A stretch of DNA of 64,000 bases, taken from Bacillota bacterium. Lineage in GTDB: Bacteria > Bacillota > Clostridia > Lachnospirales > Cellulosilyticaceae. The stretch lies in contig JAEWMQ010000095.1 in assembly GCA_023393125.1 (NCBI GenBank), forward strand, positions 286,821 through 350,820. The letters run 5' to 3'. Both the position numbers and the translations under genes were made by a program. The stretch's first letter is position 1. Every line of letters starts with the position of its first letter. Positions 8,343 through 17,887 of this stretch are shown in pieces. The notes below the pieces were generated by a model, which worked only from the letters and a program-made list of their open reading frames with translations, was not told the origin of the DNA and ran no database searches.

Positions 8343-9320
8343 ATGAAGGATAAAGTGCTAATACTCTTAAAAAAGCAGGATGCCTATATATCAGGAGAAG
8401 AAATGAGTCAGAAGCTAGGCGTAACTAGAGCTGCTGTATGGAAGGCTATTAAAAAGCTCCAAGGAGAAGGGTATATTATAGAATCAAGTACTAAAAAAGG
8501 CTATAAATTAGTAGAAAAGCCAAATGTTATTACACCTGCGGAGTTATCTCCTATGCTTGAAAATGACATACTAGGAAAAGTGATCAATTATTACAAGGTT
8601 ACTGATTCTACCAATGAAAGAGCCAAGGCTTTAGCAAGAGAAGGAGCTAAGGAAGGCACCTTAGTAATCGCTGATGCTCAGTCAGAAGGTAAAGGGCGAA
8701 TGGGAAGAAGTTGGAATTCACCAGAAGGAACAGGTATATGGATGAGTTTGATTTTAAAGCCAGAAATCTTACCTCAACATGCAAGTCAATTGACTTTAGT
8801 AGCAGGACTTTGTATGTGTGAAGCGATTATGACGGTTACAGGTTTAGAAGCTAGCATTAAGTGGCCTAATGATATTGTAATGAATGGGAAAAAAGTATGT
8901 GGCATTTTGACAGAAATGAGCGCAGAAATGGAACGCATTAATTATATTGTATTAGGAATTGGTGTTAACGTAAATCATAGAGAGTTTCCGAAGGAACTAC
9001 CTTTTGCCACTTCCTTGGCGTTAGAAGGTGGGCATGACTATACAAGAGCGGCCTTTATTAAAGCGTTTTTAGAACGTTTTGAAAAAGATTATATGCACTA
9101 TAAGTTAAATCCTAATTTAGAATCTGTATTAAGTCGTTATGAAAAACATTGTATAACACTTGGAAAGACGGTGAAAATAACAAGTGGCAATGAAGCATTT
9201 ATTGCCCAGGCCAAGGGAATTACAGTAGATGGGAATTTAATAGTCGAAACTGAAATGGGAGAGGAAAAGCTAGTTTACTCAGGTGAAGTTTCAGTAAGAG
9301 GATTATATGGTTATATTTAG
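8343..9320 (+). CDS. birA: bifunctional biotin ligase / biotin operon repressor
   Basis: BirA attaches biotin to carboxylase carrier domains through biotinyl-5'-AMP, and with its N-terminal winged helix represses biotin genes. The helix-turn-helix is at about residues 1-60 (SQKLGVTRAAVWKAIKKLQ), the biotin/AMP loop KGRMGR at 117-122, and the lysine-containing core SIKWPNDI near 178-186; a C-terminal SH3-like part completes the 325-residue protein. GGAGG precedes ATG 8343. No biotin biosynthesis genes are nearby. It is followed after 19 nt by an unknown gene, and then by coenzyme A genes. Confidence 0.95.
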   Translation: MKDKVLILLKKQDAYISGEEMSQKLGVTRAAVWKAIKKLQGEGYIIESSTKKGYKLVEKPNVITPAELSPMLENDILGKVINYYKVTDSTNERAKALAREGAKEGTLVIADAQSEGKGRMGRSWNSPEGTGIWMSLILKPEILPQHASQLTLVAGLCMCEAIMTVTGLEASIKWPNDIVMNGKKVCGILTEMSAEMERINYIVLGIGVNVNHREFPKELPFATSLALEGGHDYTRAAFIKAFLERFEKDYMHYKLNPNLESVLSRYEKHCITLGKTVKITSGNEAFIAQAKGITVDGNLIVETEMGEEKLVYSGEVSVRGLYGYI

Positions 9321-9339
9321 AGAGGACAAGGAATAAACA

Positions 9340-9780
9340 ATGGAAAAACATATTTTAATATCTGTATCACCTTATGTACAAAAATATTACATCAATGAAT
9401 TATATAAAGACTTGCCAAAAGATATTAAAGAAACACTAAGAGCGAAGTTTGGTGTTATTGCAGAGAAAACAAATGCGATTATTACTCTAGGGTTTTATGA
9501 AAATGGTGAAATTTTCATGGAACAACGTTATGAAGACTTAAGTTTTTATGATGAGATAGGAGCAGAACTTAGAATTAAGAAATTCCAACAAGATGAAGTG
9601 GAACTTTTAAAGGCTGTGAAAATGTGGTATATGGTATATCACACACCTAATGGGGCAATTGTAAGAGAAGTTGTGCTGCTTCAAGGCCAAAATAAAAGCA
9701 AAGAAGAGATTATAAATACAATAGTAGAGAAGTATGGAGAAGCTTTTAAGGAATTTATTATAATGCTTTTAGAAGAGTAA
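9340..9780 (+). CDS. conserved hypothetical protein (possibly DUF6145)
   Basis: The 146-residue protein has no signal peptide or membrane segment and no catalytic motif that I recognise. It is lysine- and glutamate-rich with an alpha/beta pattern (VIAEKTNAIITLGFYENG at about 47-64). It starts 19 nt after birA and is probably in the same transcript. A family of this size and position next to birA occurs in Lachnospiraceae and I believe it is DUF6145, but I cannot check this. Function unknown. Confidence 0.7.
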   Translation: MEKHILISVSPYVQKYYINELYKDLPKDIKETLRAKFGVIAEKTNAIITLGFYENGEIFMEQRYEDLSFYDEIGAELRIKKFQQDEVELLKAVKMWYMVYHTPNGAIVREVVLLQGQNKSKEEIINTIVEKYGEAFKEFIIMLLEE

Positions 9781-9816
9781 GATATGACGAATTGCCTATA
9801 CTAATATAAACTATTA

Positions 9817-9825
9817 TGCTATAAT
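9817..9825 (+). promoter_or_regulatory. extended -10 promoter upstream of the ECF gene
   Basis: The sequence TGCTATAAT is a perfect extended -10 element, 58 bp before the gene. No clear -35 is visible. Confidence 0.4.
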
Positions 9826-9883
9826 GTATGCTGTTAAAATAAGCGTTGCATCTTATTAAAGAGTGACAGCAAGGAGGACAATA

Positions 9884-10525
9884 ATGGATACTAGAAGAAA
9901 TACTAGAAGTTTAACGTTTTTAGGGGTGCTTATAGCCATTGAAATGGTGCTCACTTTTGCACACATTGGCTTTATTCCACTTCCATTTATGAAGGCGACA
10001 ATCCTACATATACCAGTGATCATAGGAGCCATCTTTTTAGGACCTGTAGAAGGTAGTATATTAGGATTAGTATTTGGTATTTTATCTGTTGTAATGAATA
10101 CCATTGAACCTGGCGTTACTTCATTTGTATTTTCACCTTTTTATACCTTAGGAACTACTAAAGGCAATATATGGAGTTTAGTAATAGCTATAGTGCCTAG
10201 GGTGTTAGTAGGAATTACGGCATACTACACGTATCAGTTTATGAGTAAGTTTGATAAAACTAAATGGTCTGCTTATATAGGGGCAGGAATAGTAGGTTCA
10301 CTTACTAATACGATTTTGGTTATGAGCTTCATCTATTTATTTTTTGGACATGCCGAACCTTATGCAAGTAATACAGCACAAGGAATTGGATTTGTTTTTA
10401 AAGTGATTATGGGTATTGTTTTAACAAATGGTATACCAGAGGCGATTGTAGCAGCTGTTTTAGTAAGTGCCATAGGTAAAGTATTAAGTAAGGTCTTTAA
10501 AGTGCAAGGTGCTTTGATAAGATAG
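9884..10525 (+). CDS. ECF transporter substrate-binding (S) component, probably for pantothenate
   Basis: This 213-residue membrane protein has about six hydrophobic segments and the S-component pattern of energy-coupling-factor vitamin importers (charged N-terminus, TMs, HIPVIIGAIFLGPVEGSILG at about 48-67). It would pair with an EcfAA'T module encoded elsewhere. The start at ATG 9884 has AAGGAGG 6 nt upstream; a GTG at 9863 is less likely. Its position directly before coaBC and coaX, both of the pantothenate-to-CoA pathway, suggests pantothenate as substrate (PanT-like); that is inference from context. Confidence 0.8.
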   Translation: MDTRRNTRSLTFLGVLIAIEMVLTFAHIGFIPLPFMKATILHIPVIIGAIFLGPVEGSILGLVFGILSVVMNTIEPGVTSFVFSPFYTLGTTKGNIWSLVIAIVPRVLVGITAYYTYQFMSKFDKTKWSAYIGAGIVGSLTNTILVMSFIYLFFGHAEPYASNTAQGIGFVFKVIMGIVLTNGIPEAIVAAVLVSAIGKVLSKVFKVQGALIR

Positions 10526-10538
10526 AGGTTGGTGACAT

Positions 10539-11750
10539 ATGAAAAAACATATTTTATTAGGTGTAACAGGCGGTATTGCTTGTTATAAAATGTTGGATGT
10601 AGCGAGTAAGTTAAGAAAACAAGGATATGAAATGAATACAATCATGACGAATAATGCCTGTGAGTTTGTAGCCCCTTTATCCTTTGAGACGATTACAAAT
10701 AACTATGTTGTAACAGATACTTTTGCTAGACCTCACAAATGGGAAGTAGAACATATTGCACTAGCTAAAAAAGCAAGTTTAATGCTGATTGCCCCAGCTA
10801 CAGCTAATATACTAGGCAAAGTAGCCCATGGTATTGCAGATGATATGCTTTCTACAACTGTTATGGCAGCAAGATGCCCGGTAGTATTTGCACCTGCTAT
10901 GAATACAGCTATGTATGAAAATCCTATTGTGCAAGAAAACATAGCTTATTTAAAGAAAAAGGGGTATTTATTTATAGAGCCTGATAAAGGCTGGCTTGCT
11001 TGCGGAGATTTAGGTGCAGGTAAATTACCAGCACCAGAAGTGATAGTAGACTATGTAACAGAGCTATTAGAAAGCAGTGTAGATACTAATCAAACAGGAA
11101 TAGATAAAGATTTAAAGGATAAACATGTATTAATAACAGCAGGACCTACCATTGAAGCCATTGATCCAATGCGCTATATTACCAATCATTCCTCAGGAAA
11201 AATGGGATATGCTATTGCTAAGGCTGCAGCAAGTAGAGGTGCTAAGGTTATCTTAGTGTCAGGTATGACGCAGCTTGAGTGTCCTGAAGGAGTGGAGCGA
11301 ATCAATGTGAAAAGTGCTAGAGATATGTATGAAGCTGTTCATCAGAACTTTGAATGGGCTGATGTGGTTATCAAAACAGCAGCTGTAGCAGATTATAGAC
11401 CTAAGGAAGCAAGTGACCATAAGATTAAAAAAGATGGTAATCACTTAACCTTAGAATTAGTACCAAATCCTGATATACTTCAAAGCTTAGGTGAGAAGAA
11501 GACACATCAGGTACTAGTTGGATTTGCGGCAGAGACACAAAATGTGCTAGAATATGCAAAGAAAAAAATTACTAAGAAGCACCTAGACTTTATAGTGGCT
11601 AATAATATAGCTGAGGACGGCGCTGGCTTTAAAGGGGATACTAATATTGCTACGATTATTGATCGTAGTGGAGTGGTTACCGCTTATGAGCAAATGTCAA
11701 AGGATCAGCTAGGTCATGTTATTTTAGATAAAGTAAAAACTTATTTATAA
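10539..11750 (+). CDS. coaBC: phosphopantothenoylcysteine decarboxylase / phosphopantothenate-cysteine ligase
   Basis: CoaBC carries out two steps of coenzyme A synthesis. The N-terminal flavin decarboxylase domain (CoaC, about residues 1-180) shows GVTGGIACYK, the PAMNTAMYENP motif and a GDLGAGKLPAPE segment. The C-terminal ligase domain (CoaB, from about 190) shows ITAGPTIEAIDPMRYITNHS and the AAVADYRP motif. The length of 403 residues is normal. It starts 13 nt after the ECF gene and ends at a terminator, so these two form a unit. Confidence 0.95.
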   Translation: MKKHILLGVTGGIACYKMLDVASKLRKQGYEMNTIMTNNACEFVAPLSFETITNNYVVTDTFARPHKWEVEHIALAKKASLMLIAPATANILGKVAHGIADDMLSTTVMAARCPVVFAPAMNTAMYENPIVQENIAYLKKKGYLFIEPDKGWLACGDLGAGKLPAPEVIVDYVTELLESSVDTNQTGIDKDLKDKHVLITAGPTIEAIDPMRYITNHSSGKMGYAIAKAAASRGAKVILVSGMTQLECPEGVERINVKSARDMYEAVHQNFEWADVVIKTAAVADYRPKEASDHKIKKDGNHLTLELVPNPDILQSLGEKKTHQVLVGFAAETQNVLEYAKKKITKKHLDFIVANNIAEDGAGFKGDTNIATIIDRSGVVTAYEQMSKDQLGHVILDKVKTYL

Positions 11751-11760
11751 GATTAAAAGT

Positions 11761-11791
11761 GGTGTTGCAGAATATTTGCAGCACCCTTTTT
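11761..11791 (+). terminator. terminator after coaBC
   Basis: GGTGTTGCA pairs with TGCAGCACC (one G-T pair, loop of 7 nt) and is followed by CTTTTT. Confidence 0.8.
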
Positions 11792-11839
11792 GAAAGCTTA
11801 CGGGAGTTTTAATTTGAGCAGCAAGGAGAGAGAATATTT

Positions 11840-12610
11840 ATGTTATTGGCGATAGATATAGGAAATACCAACATTGTTATGGGGGTTATGAAGGGACTGG
11901 AATTAATTTCTAGCTTTAGATTAACGACTCAAACTCCACGTACATCAGATGAATATGGTATTATGATGGTTGAGGTGTTAAGACAAAAGGATATTCAAAT
12001 CCGAGATATTACAGCAGTTATTGTATCTTCGGTTGTACCTGATATTATGTATTCAATTAATAATGGCATCAAGAGATATTTACGCCAAAAACCACTTATT
12101 GTAGGTCCGGGACTTAAAACAGGACTAGCTGTCAGAACGGATAATCCAAGAGAAGTAGGAGCAGACCGTATTGTGAACTGTGTAGCTACGTATGAGCTTT
12201 ATGGTGGTCCTTGTATGGCAATAGATTTCGGGACTTCTACCACCTATGATATTGTTAATGCAAAAGGTGAGTTTATAGGAGGACTTATTACTCCTGGTAT
12301 TAGAATTTGTGCGGATGCCCTTTGGCAAAGAGCTGCACAACTGCCACATATGGAAATTAAAAAAACAAAAGGTATTTTAGATTGTAAAAACACCATTACA
12401 AGTATGCAATCAGGACTAGTTTATGGCTATATTGGGCAAATTGAATACATTGTAAAAAAAGTTAAAGAAGAAATGAAATGTGAAGACTTAAAGGTGGTAG
12501 CTACAGGAGGCCTTGCTAAGATTATTCAAGACGGTACAGACGTTATTGATAAATATGATGGTATTCTGACTCTTAAAGGTCTTGCACTCATATACCAAAA
12601 AAACAATTAA
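11840..12610 (+). CDS. coaX: type III pantothenate kinase
   Basis: CoaX phosphorylates pantothenate, the first committed step of coenzyme A synthesis; the type III enzyme is insensitive to CoA feedback. The ASKHA-fold signatures DIGNTNIVMG at residues 5-14 and DFGTSTTYD at about 129-137 are present, along with GADR (about 105-108). The length of 256 residues is normal. AAGGAG precedes ATG 11840. It follows the coaBC terminator and lies next to the coaBC/ECF unit, giving a small CoA cluster. Confidence 0.95.
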   Translation: MLLAIDIGNTNIVMGVMKGLELISSFRLTTQTPRTSDEYGIMMVEVLRQKDIQIRDITAVIVSSVVPDIMYSINNGIKRYLRQKPLIVGPGLKTGLAVRTDNPREVGADRIVNCVATYELYGGPCMAIDFGTSTTYDIVNAKGEFIGGLITPGIRICADALWQRAAQLPHMEIKKTKGILDCKNTITSMQSGLVYGYIGQIEYIVKKVKEEMKCEDLKVVATGGLAKIIQDGTDVIDKYDGILTLKGLALIYQKNN

Positions 12611-12782
12611 GAATTAAAAATTAAGAATGAAGAATTAGAAAAGCAGAAGAGCAATTAAGAATTAAGATGAAGAATTAAAGATTCTAGAGCATACAAAATA
12701 ACTAAGGATACTCAATACGAAAAGATGAAGCAGCACTTCATTAACAATTCTTCATTATTAATTCTTCACTCTTCATTGCTAA
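12607..12782. repeat. low-complexity inverted repeat, MITE-like
   Basis: The spacer between coaX and the dus gene consists of direct repeats of AAGAATTA/AAGATGAAGAATTA units (12609-12680) and their inverted counterparts (TTCTTCATTATTAATTCTTC type, 12738-12779). The two halves could fold into an imperfect long hairpin. No ORF is present. Such GAATTAAG-rich palindromes occur as dispersed repeats in some Clostridia; whether this one is mobile cannot be told from one copy. Confidence 0.55.
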
Positions 12783-12801
12783 AAGATAGGATGATTAAAA
12801 A

Positions 12802-13776
12802 ATGAAGTTTGGTACGGTGGAAACACCCAATAATGTGTTTCTTGCACCTATGGCAGGGATTACAGACTTGCCCTTTAGATTAATTTGTAAAGAATTTAGT
12901 GTAGGAATGATGACCACGGAAATGGTCAGTGCAAAGGGGTTACTTTATGAGAATGGTAAAACCAATGAGCTTTTATATATAGACCCAAAAGAACACCCTA
13001 TAGGTGCTCAGTTATTTGGCAGTGACCCTAAAATATTAAGTGAAATGGCAAAACAAGTGGAACAAAGTGAAGTGGATTTCATAGATATTAATATGGGATG
13101 CCCAGCCCCTAAGATTACTAAAAACGGAGAAGGTTCTGCTTTACTTAAAAATCCAGAGCTTATAGGTGAGATTGTATATGCTGTATCGAAAGCTTTAACA
13201 AAGCCTTTAACAGTAAAGATTAGAAAAGGTTTTGATGATGAGAGCGTTAATGCTGTAGAAGTAGCCAAGATTATCGAGCAAGCTGGAGCAAGTGCCATTG
13301 CCCTTCATGGTAGAACAAGGGAACAATTTTACAGTGGCGTAGCTGATTGGGATATCATTAAGGAAGTGAAAAAGAACATTAGCATCCCACTTATAGGAAA
13401 TGGCGATGTTAAAGCACCGCAAGATGCTAAGCGTATGTTAGAATATACCGGTTGTGATGCGGTACTTATAGCGAGAGCAGCTCAGGGGAATCCATGGATT
13501 TTTAAAAGAACAGTTCATTATTTAGAAACTGGTGAGCTCTTACCAGAGCCAACCTTTGAAGAACGTATACCTGTTATTTTAAAGCATGCTAAGTTACTAG
13601 AAGCATACAAGGGTGAGTATGTAGGTATGAGAGAAATGAGATCTCACCTAACCTCCTATGTAAGAGGTGTACATGGTGCAGCAGATCTGCGCAGAACACT
13701 GACTTCTATAGAGACTTATGAGGATATAGAAAGGCTTTTAGATGAGTGTTTAAAGCGTTTACAGGCTCATGAATAG
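12802..13776 (+). CDS. dusB: tRNA-dihydrouridine synthase (DusB type)
   Basis: The FMN-dependent enzyme reduces specific uridines in the tRNA D-loop. The N-terminal LAPMAGITDLPFR motif, the catalytic cysteine in NMGCPAPK (C100), the FMN-phosphate site (GNGDVKAPQDA, then GCDAVLIARAAQGNPWIF) and the C-terminal helical domain are all seen. The length of 324 residues matches the DusB/NifR3 group. The gene is next to greA and lysS, as in many Clostridia. Confidence 0.93.
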   Translation: MKFGTVETPNNVFLAPMAGITDLPFRLICKEFSVGMMTTEMVSAKGLLYENGKTNELLYIDPKEHPIGAQLFGSDPKILSEMAKQVEQSEVDFIDINMGCPAPKITKNGEGSALLKNPELIGEIVYAVSKALTKPLTVKIRKGFDDESVNAVEVAKIIEQAGASAIALHGRTREQFYSGVADWDIIKEVKKNISIPLIGNGDVKAPQDAKRMLEYTGCDAVLIARAAQGNPWIFKRTVHYLETGELLPEPTFEERIPVILKHAKLLEAYKGEYVGMREMRSHLTSYVRGVHGAADLRRTLTSIETYEDIERLLDECLKRLQAHE

Positions 13777-13846
13777 GTTGTGTATGAGACTATAAAAATT
13801 GGGCAGTATAATACAAACATATACCTTTGTCTACTCGGCAGATATG

Positions 13847-13875
13847 TTGACAATACAAGGTGTGTAGGGTATAAT
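13847..13875 (+). promoter_or_regulatory. strong sigma-A promoter of greA-lysS
   Basis: TTGACA at 13847-13852, a 17-bp spacer and TATAAT at 13870-13875: both hexamers match the consensus. Confidence 0.85.
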
Positions 13876-13971
13876 TGTTAAATTATAAAATGTAAAAAAG
13901 TGAAGAGAGATAGACATAATCGTTACTAAAATATATAAAATAATTAGAGGTATAAGAAAGGGAGTAAAAAT

Positions 13972-14448
13972 ATGTCAAGCAAATCAGTATTACTCACATA
14001 TGAGGGGATTAAGAAGTTAGAAGCAGAACTTGAAAACTTAAAGACAACACGTCGTAATGATGTAGCTGAAAAATTAAAGGAAGCAAGAGCACAAGGTGAC
14101 CTTTCTGAAAATGCGGAATATGATGCTGCTAAAGAAGAACAAGCAGAAATTGAAGTAAGAATTGTTGAACTTGAAACAATGCTTAAAAATGCTGTTGTAA
14201 TCGAAGCAGAAGAAGGCGCAGTAGAGATTGTTAAACCTGGTTATACAGTAAGACTTTATGATCATACTTTTGAAGAAGAAGTAGATTACCTTATTGTAGG
14301 GTCAACAGAAGCAGACCCTGTCAATGGCAGAATTTCAAATGAATCTCCAGTAGGTGCTGCACTTATGAACCGTAGAGTAGGAGATATTGTAGAAGTTGAA
14401 ACATCTGAGGGTGTTGATAAATATGAAATTTTAGGTATTACAAACTAA
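13972..14448 (+). CDS. greA: transcription elongation factor GreA
   Basis: GreA rescues backtracked RNA polymerase by stimulating transcript cleavage. The 158-residue protein has the N-terminal coiled coil with the acidic tip (SENAEYDAAKEEQ at about 44-56) and the C-terminal FKBP-like domain (NRRVGDIVEVETSEG). AAGGGAG precedes ATG 13972. A consensus promoter lies about 100 bp upstream and lysS follows after 26 nt, so the two are co-transcribed. Confidence 0.95.
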   Translation: MSSKSVLLTYEGIKKLEAELENLKTTRRNDVAEKLKEARAQGDLSENAEYDAAKEEQAEIEVRIVELETMLKNAVVIEAEEGAVEIVKPGYTVRLYDHTFEEEVDYLIVGSTEADPVNGRISNESPVGAALMNRRVGDIVEVETSEGVDKYEILGITN

Positions 14449-14474
14449 GCATTACAAACGAGGAGGAATCAGTA

Positions 14475-16004
14475 GTGTCTGATCAAAATCAAGTACAAGA
14501 ACAAGTACAAGAAAACGTTAGCGAATTAATTAAAGTAAGATATGACAAACTTGCAGGTCTTCAAGAAAAAGGGAAAGATCCTTTCAAAATTACTAAGTTT
14601 GATGTAACAGCTTATAGTGAAAGTGCTAAAGCACACTTTGAAAGTATTGAAAGTACCTTAGAAGAACATGAAATGTCAGAGAAAACTCATTTATCAGTAG
14701 CGGGTCGTATTATGGCTAAACGTGATATGGGTAAAGCATCTTTCATTACCATTCAAGATCAAGAAGGACGTATTCAGTCTTATGTTAGAAAAGATGAATT
14801 AGGCGATGAAGATTACGCAGATTTCAAGAAATATGATATCGGTGATATCGTAGGAATTGATGGCTACATCTTTAGAACACAAAAAGGTGAGATTTCTGTA
14901 CGTGCAAAATCTGTAACACTTTTATCTAAGAGCTTACAAATATTGCCTGAGAAATATCATGGTCTTAAAGATATGGAAATGAGATATCGTCAACGTTACG
15001 TAGATCTTATTGTAAATCCAGAAGTTAAGGATACCTTCTTAAAACGTAGTGCTATCATTCGTTCTATTAGAAACTATTTAGATTCACATAACTTCGTTGA
15101 AGTAGAAACACCTATCCTTCATACTATTGCAGGTGGTGCAGCAGCTCGTCCATTCGTAACACATCACAATGCACTAGATATTGATATGTACATGAGAATT
15201 GCACCAGAGCTTAAGTTAAAACGCTTAATCGTAGGTGGTTTTGATCGTGTATATGAAATTGGTCGTACATTCCGTAATGAAGGAATGTCTATTAGACACA
15301 ATCCAGAATTTACAATGATTGAATTATATCAAGCATATGCTGATTATAATGATATGATGGATATTACAGAAGCACTTATTAGAAATGCTGCTTTAGAAGT
15401 AAATGGTAGTGCTATTGTAGAATATGATGGTGTTACTATAGATCTTGAAAAACCATTTGCAAGACTATCAATGGTAGATGCTGTTAAACAATATGCTGGC
15501 GTAGACTTTAGAGCGATTAAAGATCTTGAAGAAGCTAGAGCTATTGCTAAAGAGAAGCATATTGCTTTTGAAGAACATCATATGAAAGGTGACATCCTTA
15601 ACTTATTCTTCGAAGAATTTGTAGAAGAACACCTTATTCAACCAACCTTTATTACAGATCATCCGGTTGAGATTTCTCCGCTTGCAAAACGTAAACCTTT
15701 AGACCCTGAGTATACAGAAAGATTTGAGCTTTTCATCGTAGGACGTGAACATGCTAATGCCTTCTCAGAACTTAATGACCCAATCGACCAAAGAAGTCGT
15801 TTCAAACGTCAAGAAGAGCTTAGAGCAGCTGGTGATGATGAAGCTTGTGAAATTGATGAAGACTTCTTAACAGCATTAGAATATGGACTTCCTCCAACAG
15901 GTGGAATGGGAATGGGTATTGATAGACTTGTTATGCTACTTACTAATTCAGCTTCAATTAGAGACGTACTTTTATTCCCAACAATGAAACCAATTAACGA
16001 ATAA
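14475..16004 (+). CDS. lysS: lysyl-tRNA synthetase, class II
   Basis: LysS charges tRNA-Lys. An N-terminal OB-fold anticodon-binding domain (about residues 60-175) precedes the class II catalytic core, with motif 2 at FRNEGMSIRHNPEFTMIE and motif 3 at GMGMGIDRLVML near the C-terminus. The length of 509 residues is normal. The start is GTG 14475, with GAGGAGG a few bases upstream. It is the second gene of the greA operon and ends at a strong terminator. Confidence 0.96.
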   Translation: MSDQNQVQEQVQENVSELIKVRYDKLAGLQEKGKDPFKITKFDVTAYSESAKAHFESIESTLEEHEMSEKTHLSVAGRIMAKRDMGKASFITIQDQEGRIQSYVRKDELGDEDYADFKKYDIGDIVGIDGYIFRTQKGEISVRAKSVTLLSKSLQILPEKYHGLKDMEMRYRQRYVDLIVNPEVKDTFLKRSAIIRSIRNYLDSHNFVEVETPILHTIAGGAAARPFVTHHNALDIDMYMRIAPELKLKRLIVGGFDRVYEIGRTFRNEGMSIRHNPEFTMIELYQAYADYNDMMDITEALIRNAALEVNGSAIVEYDGVTIDLEKPFARLSMVDAVKQYAGVDFRAIKDLEEARAIAKEKHIAFEEHHMKGDILNLFFEEFVEEHLIQPTFITDHPVEISPLAKRKPLDPEYTERFELFIVGREHANAFSELNDPIDQRSRFKRQEELRAAGDDEACEIDEDFLTALEYGLPPTGGMGMGIDRLVMLLTNSASIRDVLLFPTMKPINE

Positions 16005-16013
16005 ATAAAATTA

Positions 16014-16052
16014 AAATAGGGCTTGCAAATAATTCATTTGCAAGCCCTATTT
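16014..16052 (+). terminator. terminator after lysS
   Basis: A 17-bp perfect stem (arms 16014-16030 and 16036-16052, core AGGGCTTGCAAAT) with a 5-nt loop. Confidence 0.9.
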
Positions 16053-16207
16053 GCATAACTTACTCACAACGAGGCAATACTTATAAAAATGTATATATAT
16101 TTCAAAAATTAACAATTATATCAAAAGATATTAGGATATATTGAATAAGGTTATTTAGACTTAAGGTATGTTATAATAAAAAAGAGTATATACAGGGGTG
16201 CTAACAA

Positions 16208-17434
16208 ATGAAAAAGTATAAGCTGAGGCCAGTTAATAGTTATTATTTTTATAAAAAGAAAAAGCTAAGGGCGAGGAGAAGACTACTTTTTGTGTGTAGT
16301 CTTGTTTGTGTAGTATTTATTGGTATATGTATAAACAAGGAGTTTGGTGAAGACCTTATCACCTTTTTTCCTTTTTTAGAGCAAGAATCTAAAGTTCCTC
16401 AAAAAGATGTTTACTTACCTACTACTGGCGTTAAGTATGACTTATATAAAGCACCTACAAAAGTAAAGGGGATTTACATTCCACCTAGCAAAATAATGGA
16501 TTATGAGAGTTATATTACTATAGCAAGAGAAACAGGAATTAATAGTTTTATTATAGATGTTAAAAATGATAATGGATACCTGACTTTTGAGACAGAGAAT
16601 GAAGAGTTAGTAGAGAAGGGCGTTGTACCAGCTAAGCCGCCTATGAAAGATGTTAATCGTATGATGACGAGGCTCTATGAAGAAGGAATCTACCCTATAG
16701 CAAGAGTAGTGGCTTTTAAAGATAATGTGATACCAAAGAAAGAGCCTGAACGTGCTATTAAGAATTTATCAGGGCAGGTCTACAAAACAAGTGCAGGAGA
16801 TACGTGGCTTAATCCTTATAATAAGGATAATTGGGATTACCTCCTAGAAATTTGTGATGAGGCGGTTAAGCTAGGCTTTAAAGAAATACAATTTGATTAT
16901 GTACGTTTTCATGAATCTATGAAACCTACCACTGTTATCCTAGATGAGACTATCTTAAAAACAGATATTATTACAGAATTTACAAAGTATGCCTGTGAGT
17001 ATTTACAACCAAAGGGTGTGTATGTATCTGCAGATGTATTTGGTGCAGTTATCTTAAGTCAATTAGATGCTAGCATTGTAGGTCAAGACTTTGCAGCTAT
17101 GAGTCAATATTTAGATTATATTTGTCCTATGGTCTATCCTTCTCATTATGCAGAGGGAACCTTTGGAATAAGCTACCCTCATCTTGACGCTTATGATATA
17201 ATATTAAATACAATGGAAGAGGGACAGGACTTAATTAGAGAAAATGAAAGAAGTAAGCGAAGGGCAATAATAAGGCCATGGCTACAGGATTTTACCCTAA
17301 AGAACTTAAAACCTTACCTGCTTTATGGTCCAGAGCAAATAAAAGCTCAGATTCAAGGGACTTATGATGCTGGACTTGAGGAATGGATTTTTTGGAATGC
17401 AGCAGGCAGATATACATTAGATGGCTTTAAATAA
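16208..17434 (+). CDS. DUF4015 putative glycoside hydrolase, membrane-anchored
   Basis: The N-terminus is strongly basic (residues 1-27) and is followed by one hydrophobic segment (about 28-44), so the rest should lie outside the membrane. The remaining 360 residues match the DUF4015 (PF13200) TIM-barrel family: VKGIYIPPSKIMDYESYITI, FIIDVKNDNGYLTF, DTWLNPYNKDNWDYLL and EIQFDYVRF. This family is related to glycoside hydrolases, but its substrate is unproven; a cell-envelope polysaccharide is plausible. A possible extended -10 (TGTTATAAT, 16169-16177) lies upstream. Two small membrane-protein genes follow closely. Confidence 0.85.
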   Translation: MKKYKLRPVNSYYFYKKKKLRARRRLLFVCSLVCVVFIGICINKEFGEDLITFFPFLEQESKVPQKDVYLPTTGVKYDLYKAPTKVKGIYIPPSKIMDYESYITIARETGINSFIIDVKNDNGYLTFETENEELVEKGVVPAKPPMKDVNRMMTRLYEEGIYPIARVVAFKDNVIPKKEPERAIKNLSGQVYKTSAGDTWLNPYNKDNWDYLLEICDEAVKLGFKEIQFDYVRFHESMKPTTVILDETILKTDIITEFTKYACEYLQPKGVYVSADVFGAVILSQLDASIVGQDFAAMSQYLDYICPMVYPSHYAEGTFGISYPHLDAYDIILNTMEEGQDLIRENERSKRRAIIRPWLQDFTLKNLKPYLLYGPEQIKAQIQGTYDAGLEEWIFWNAAGRYTLDGFK

Positions 17435-17458
17435 GTATAGGCAGGGGGATGAGATAAT

Positions 17459-17887
17459 TTGACAGATCAAAAGAAGATTATTCTTATGACAAAGCTGGCT
17501 TTATATGAAAAAAATCATATGAAAGAAGATGAGGCTAGGCTAAATTATTTTATAGAGGATTATATATATATTAATAACTTTAAAACAAGGTTAGGGATTA
17601 CCCTTATAACATTATTTTTTGTGGCCATGGGAGCATTAAATATTTTAAATGAGGGAATCATTTTTCCAAAATCTTTGTGGGAGTTTGCGGATATATACTT
17701 AAAACCCTACTTTTTACCTTGGATTATTGCTCTTATTATTTATACTTTTATTTCAACTGCTATTTATGGGCGCCAGTATCAGGTATCTAGACAAAGATTT
17801 AAGAATTATAGCAAGCTATTAAAAGAACTAGATACCTATGAAGAAGAGCGAAAGAGCGATGAGGGGGCAGAGTATGAAATCGAATGA
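17459..17887 (+). CDS. hypothetical membrane protein
   Basis: TTG 17459 is the start, with AGGGGGATGAG upstream. The 142-residue protein has two hydrophobic segments (about 43-62 and 81-104) between charged ends; the C-terminus is very acidic. No named family is recognised. It begins 24 nt after the DUF4015 gene and overlaps the next gene, so the three are probably translated together. Confidence 0.7.
   Translation: MTDQKKIILMTKLALYEKNHMKEDEARLNYFIEDYIYINNFKTRLGITLITLFFVAMGALNILNEGIIFPKSLWEFADIYLKPYFLPWIIALIIYTFISTAIYGRQYQVSRQRFKNYSKLLKELDTYEEERKSDEGAEYEIE

Noticed and set aside
9781..9883. Riboswitch upstream of the ECF gene
   Set aside because: The spacer is only about 100 nt, AT-rich, contains the promoter and shows no stable stem or aptamer pattern.
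12607..12782. CRISPR array
   Set aside because: Repeats are short, irregular and inverted, with no unique spacers of even size; no cas genes in the window.
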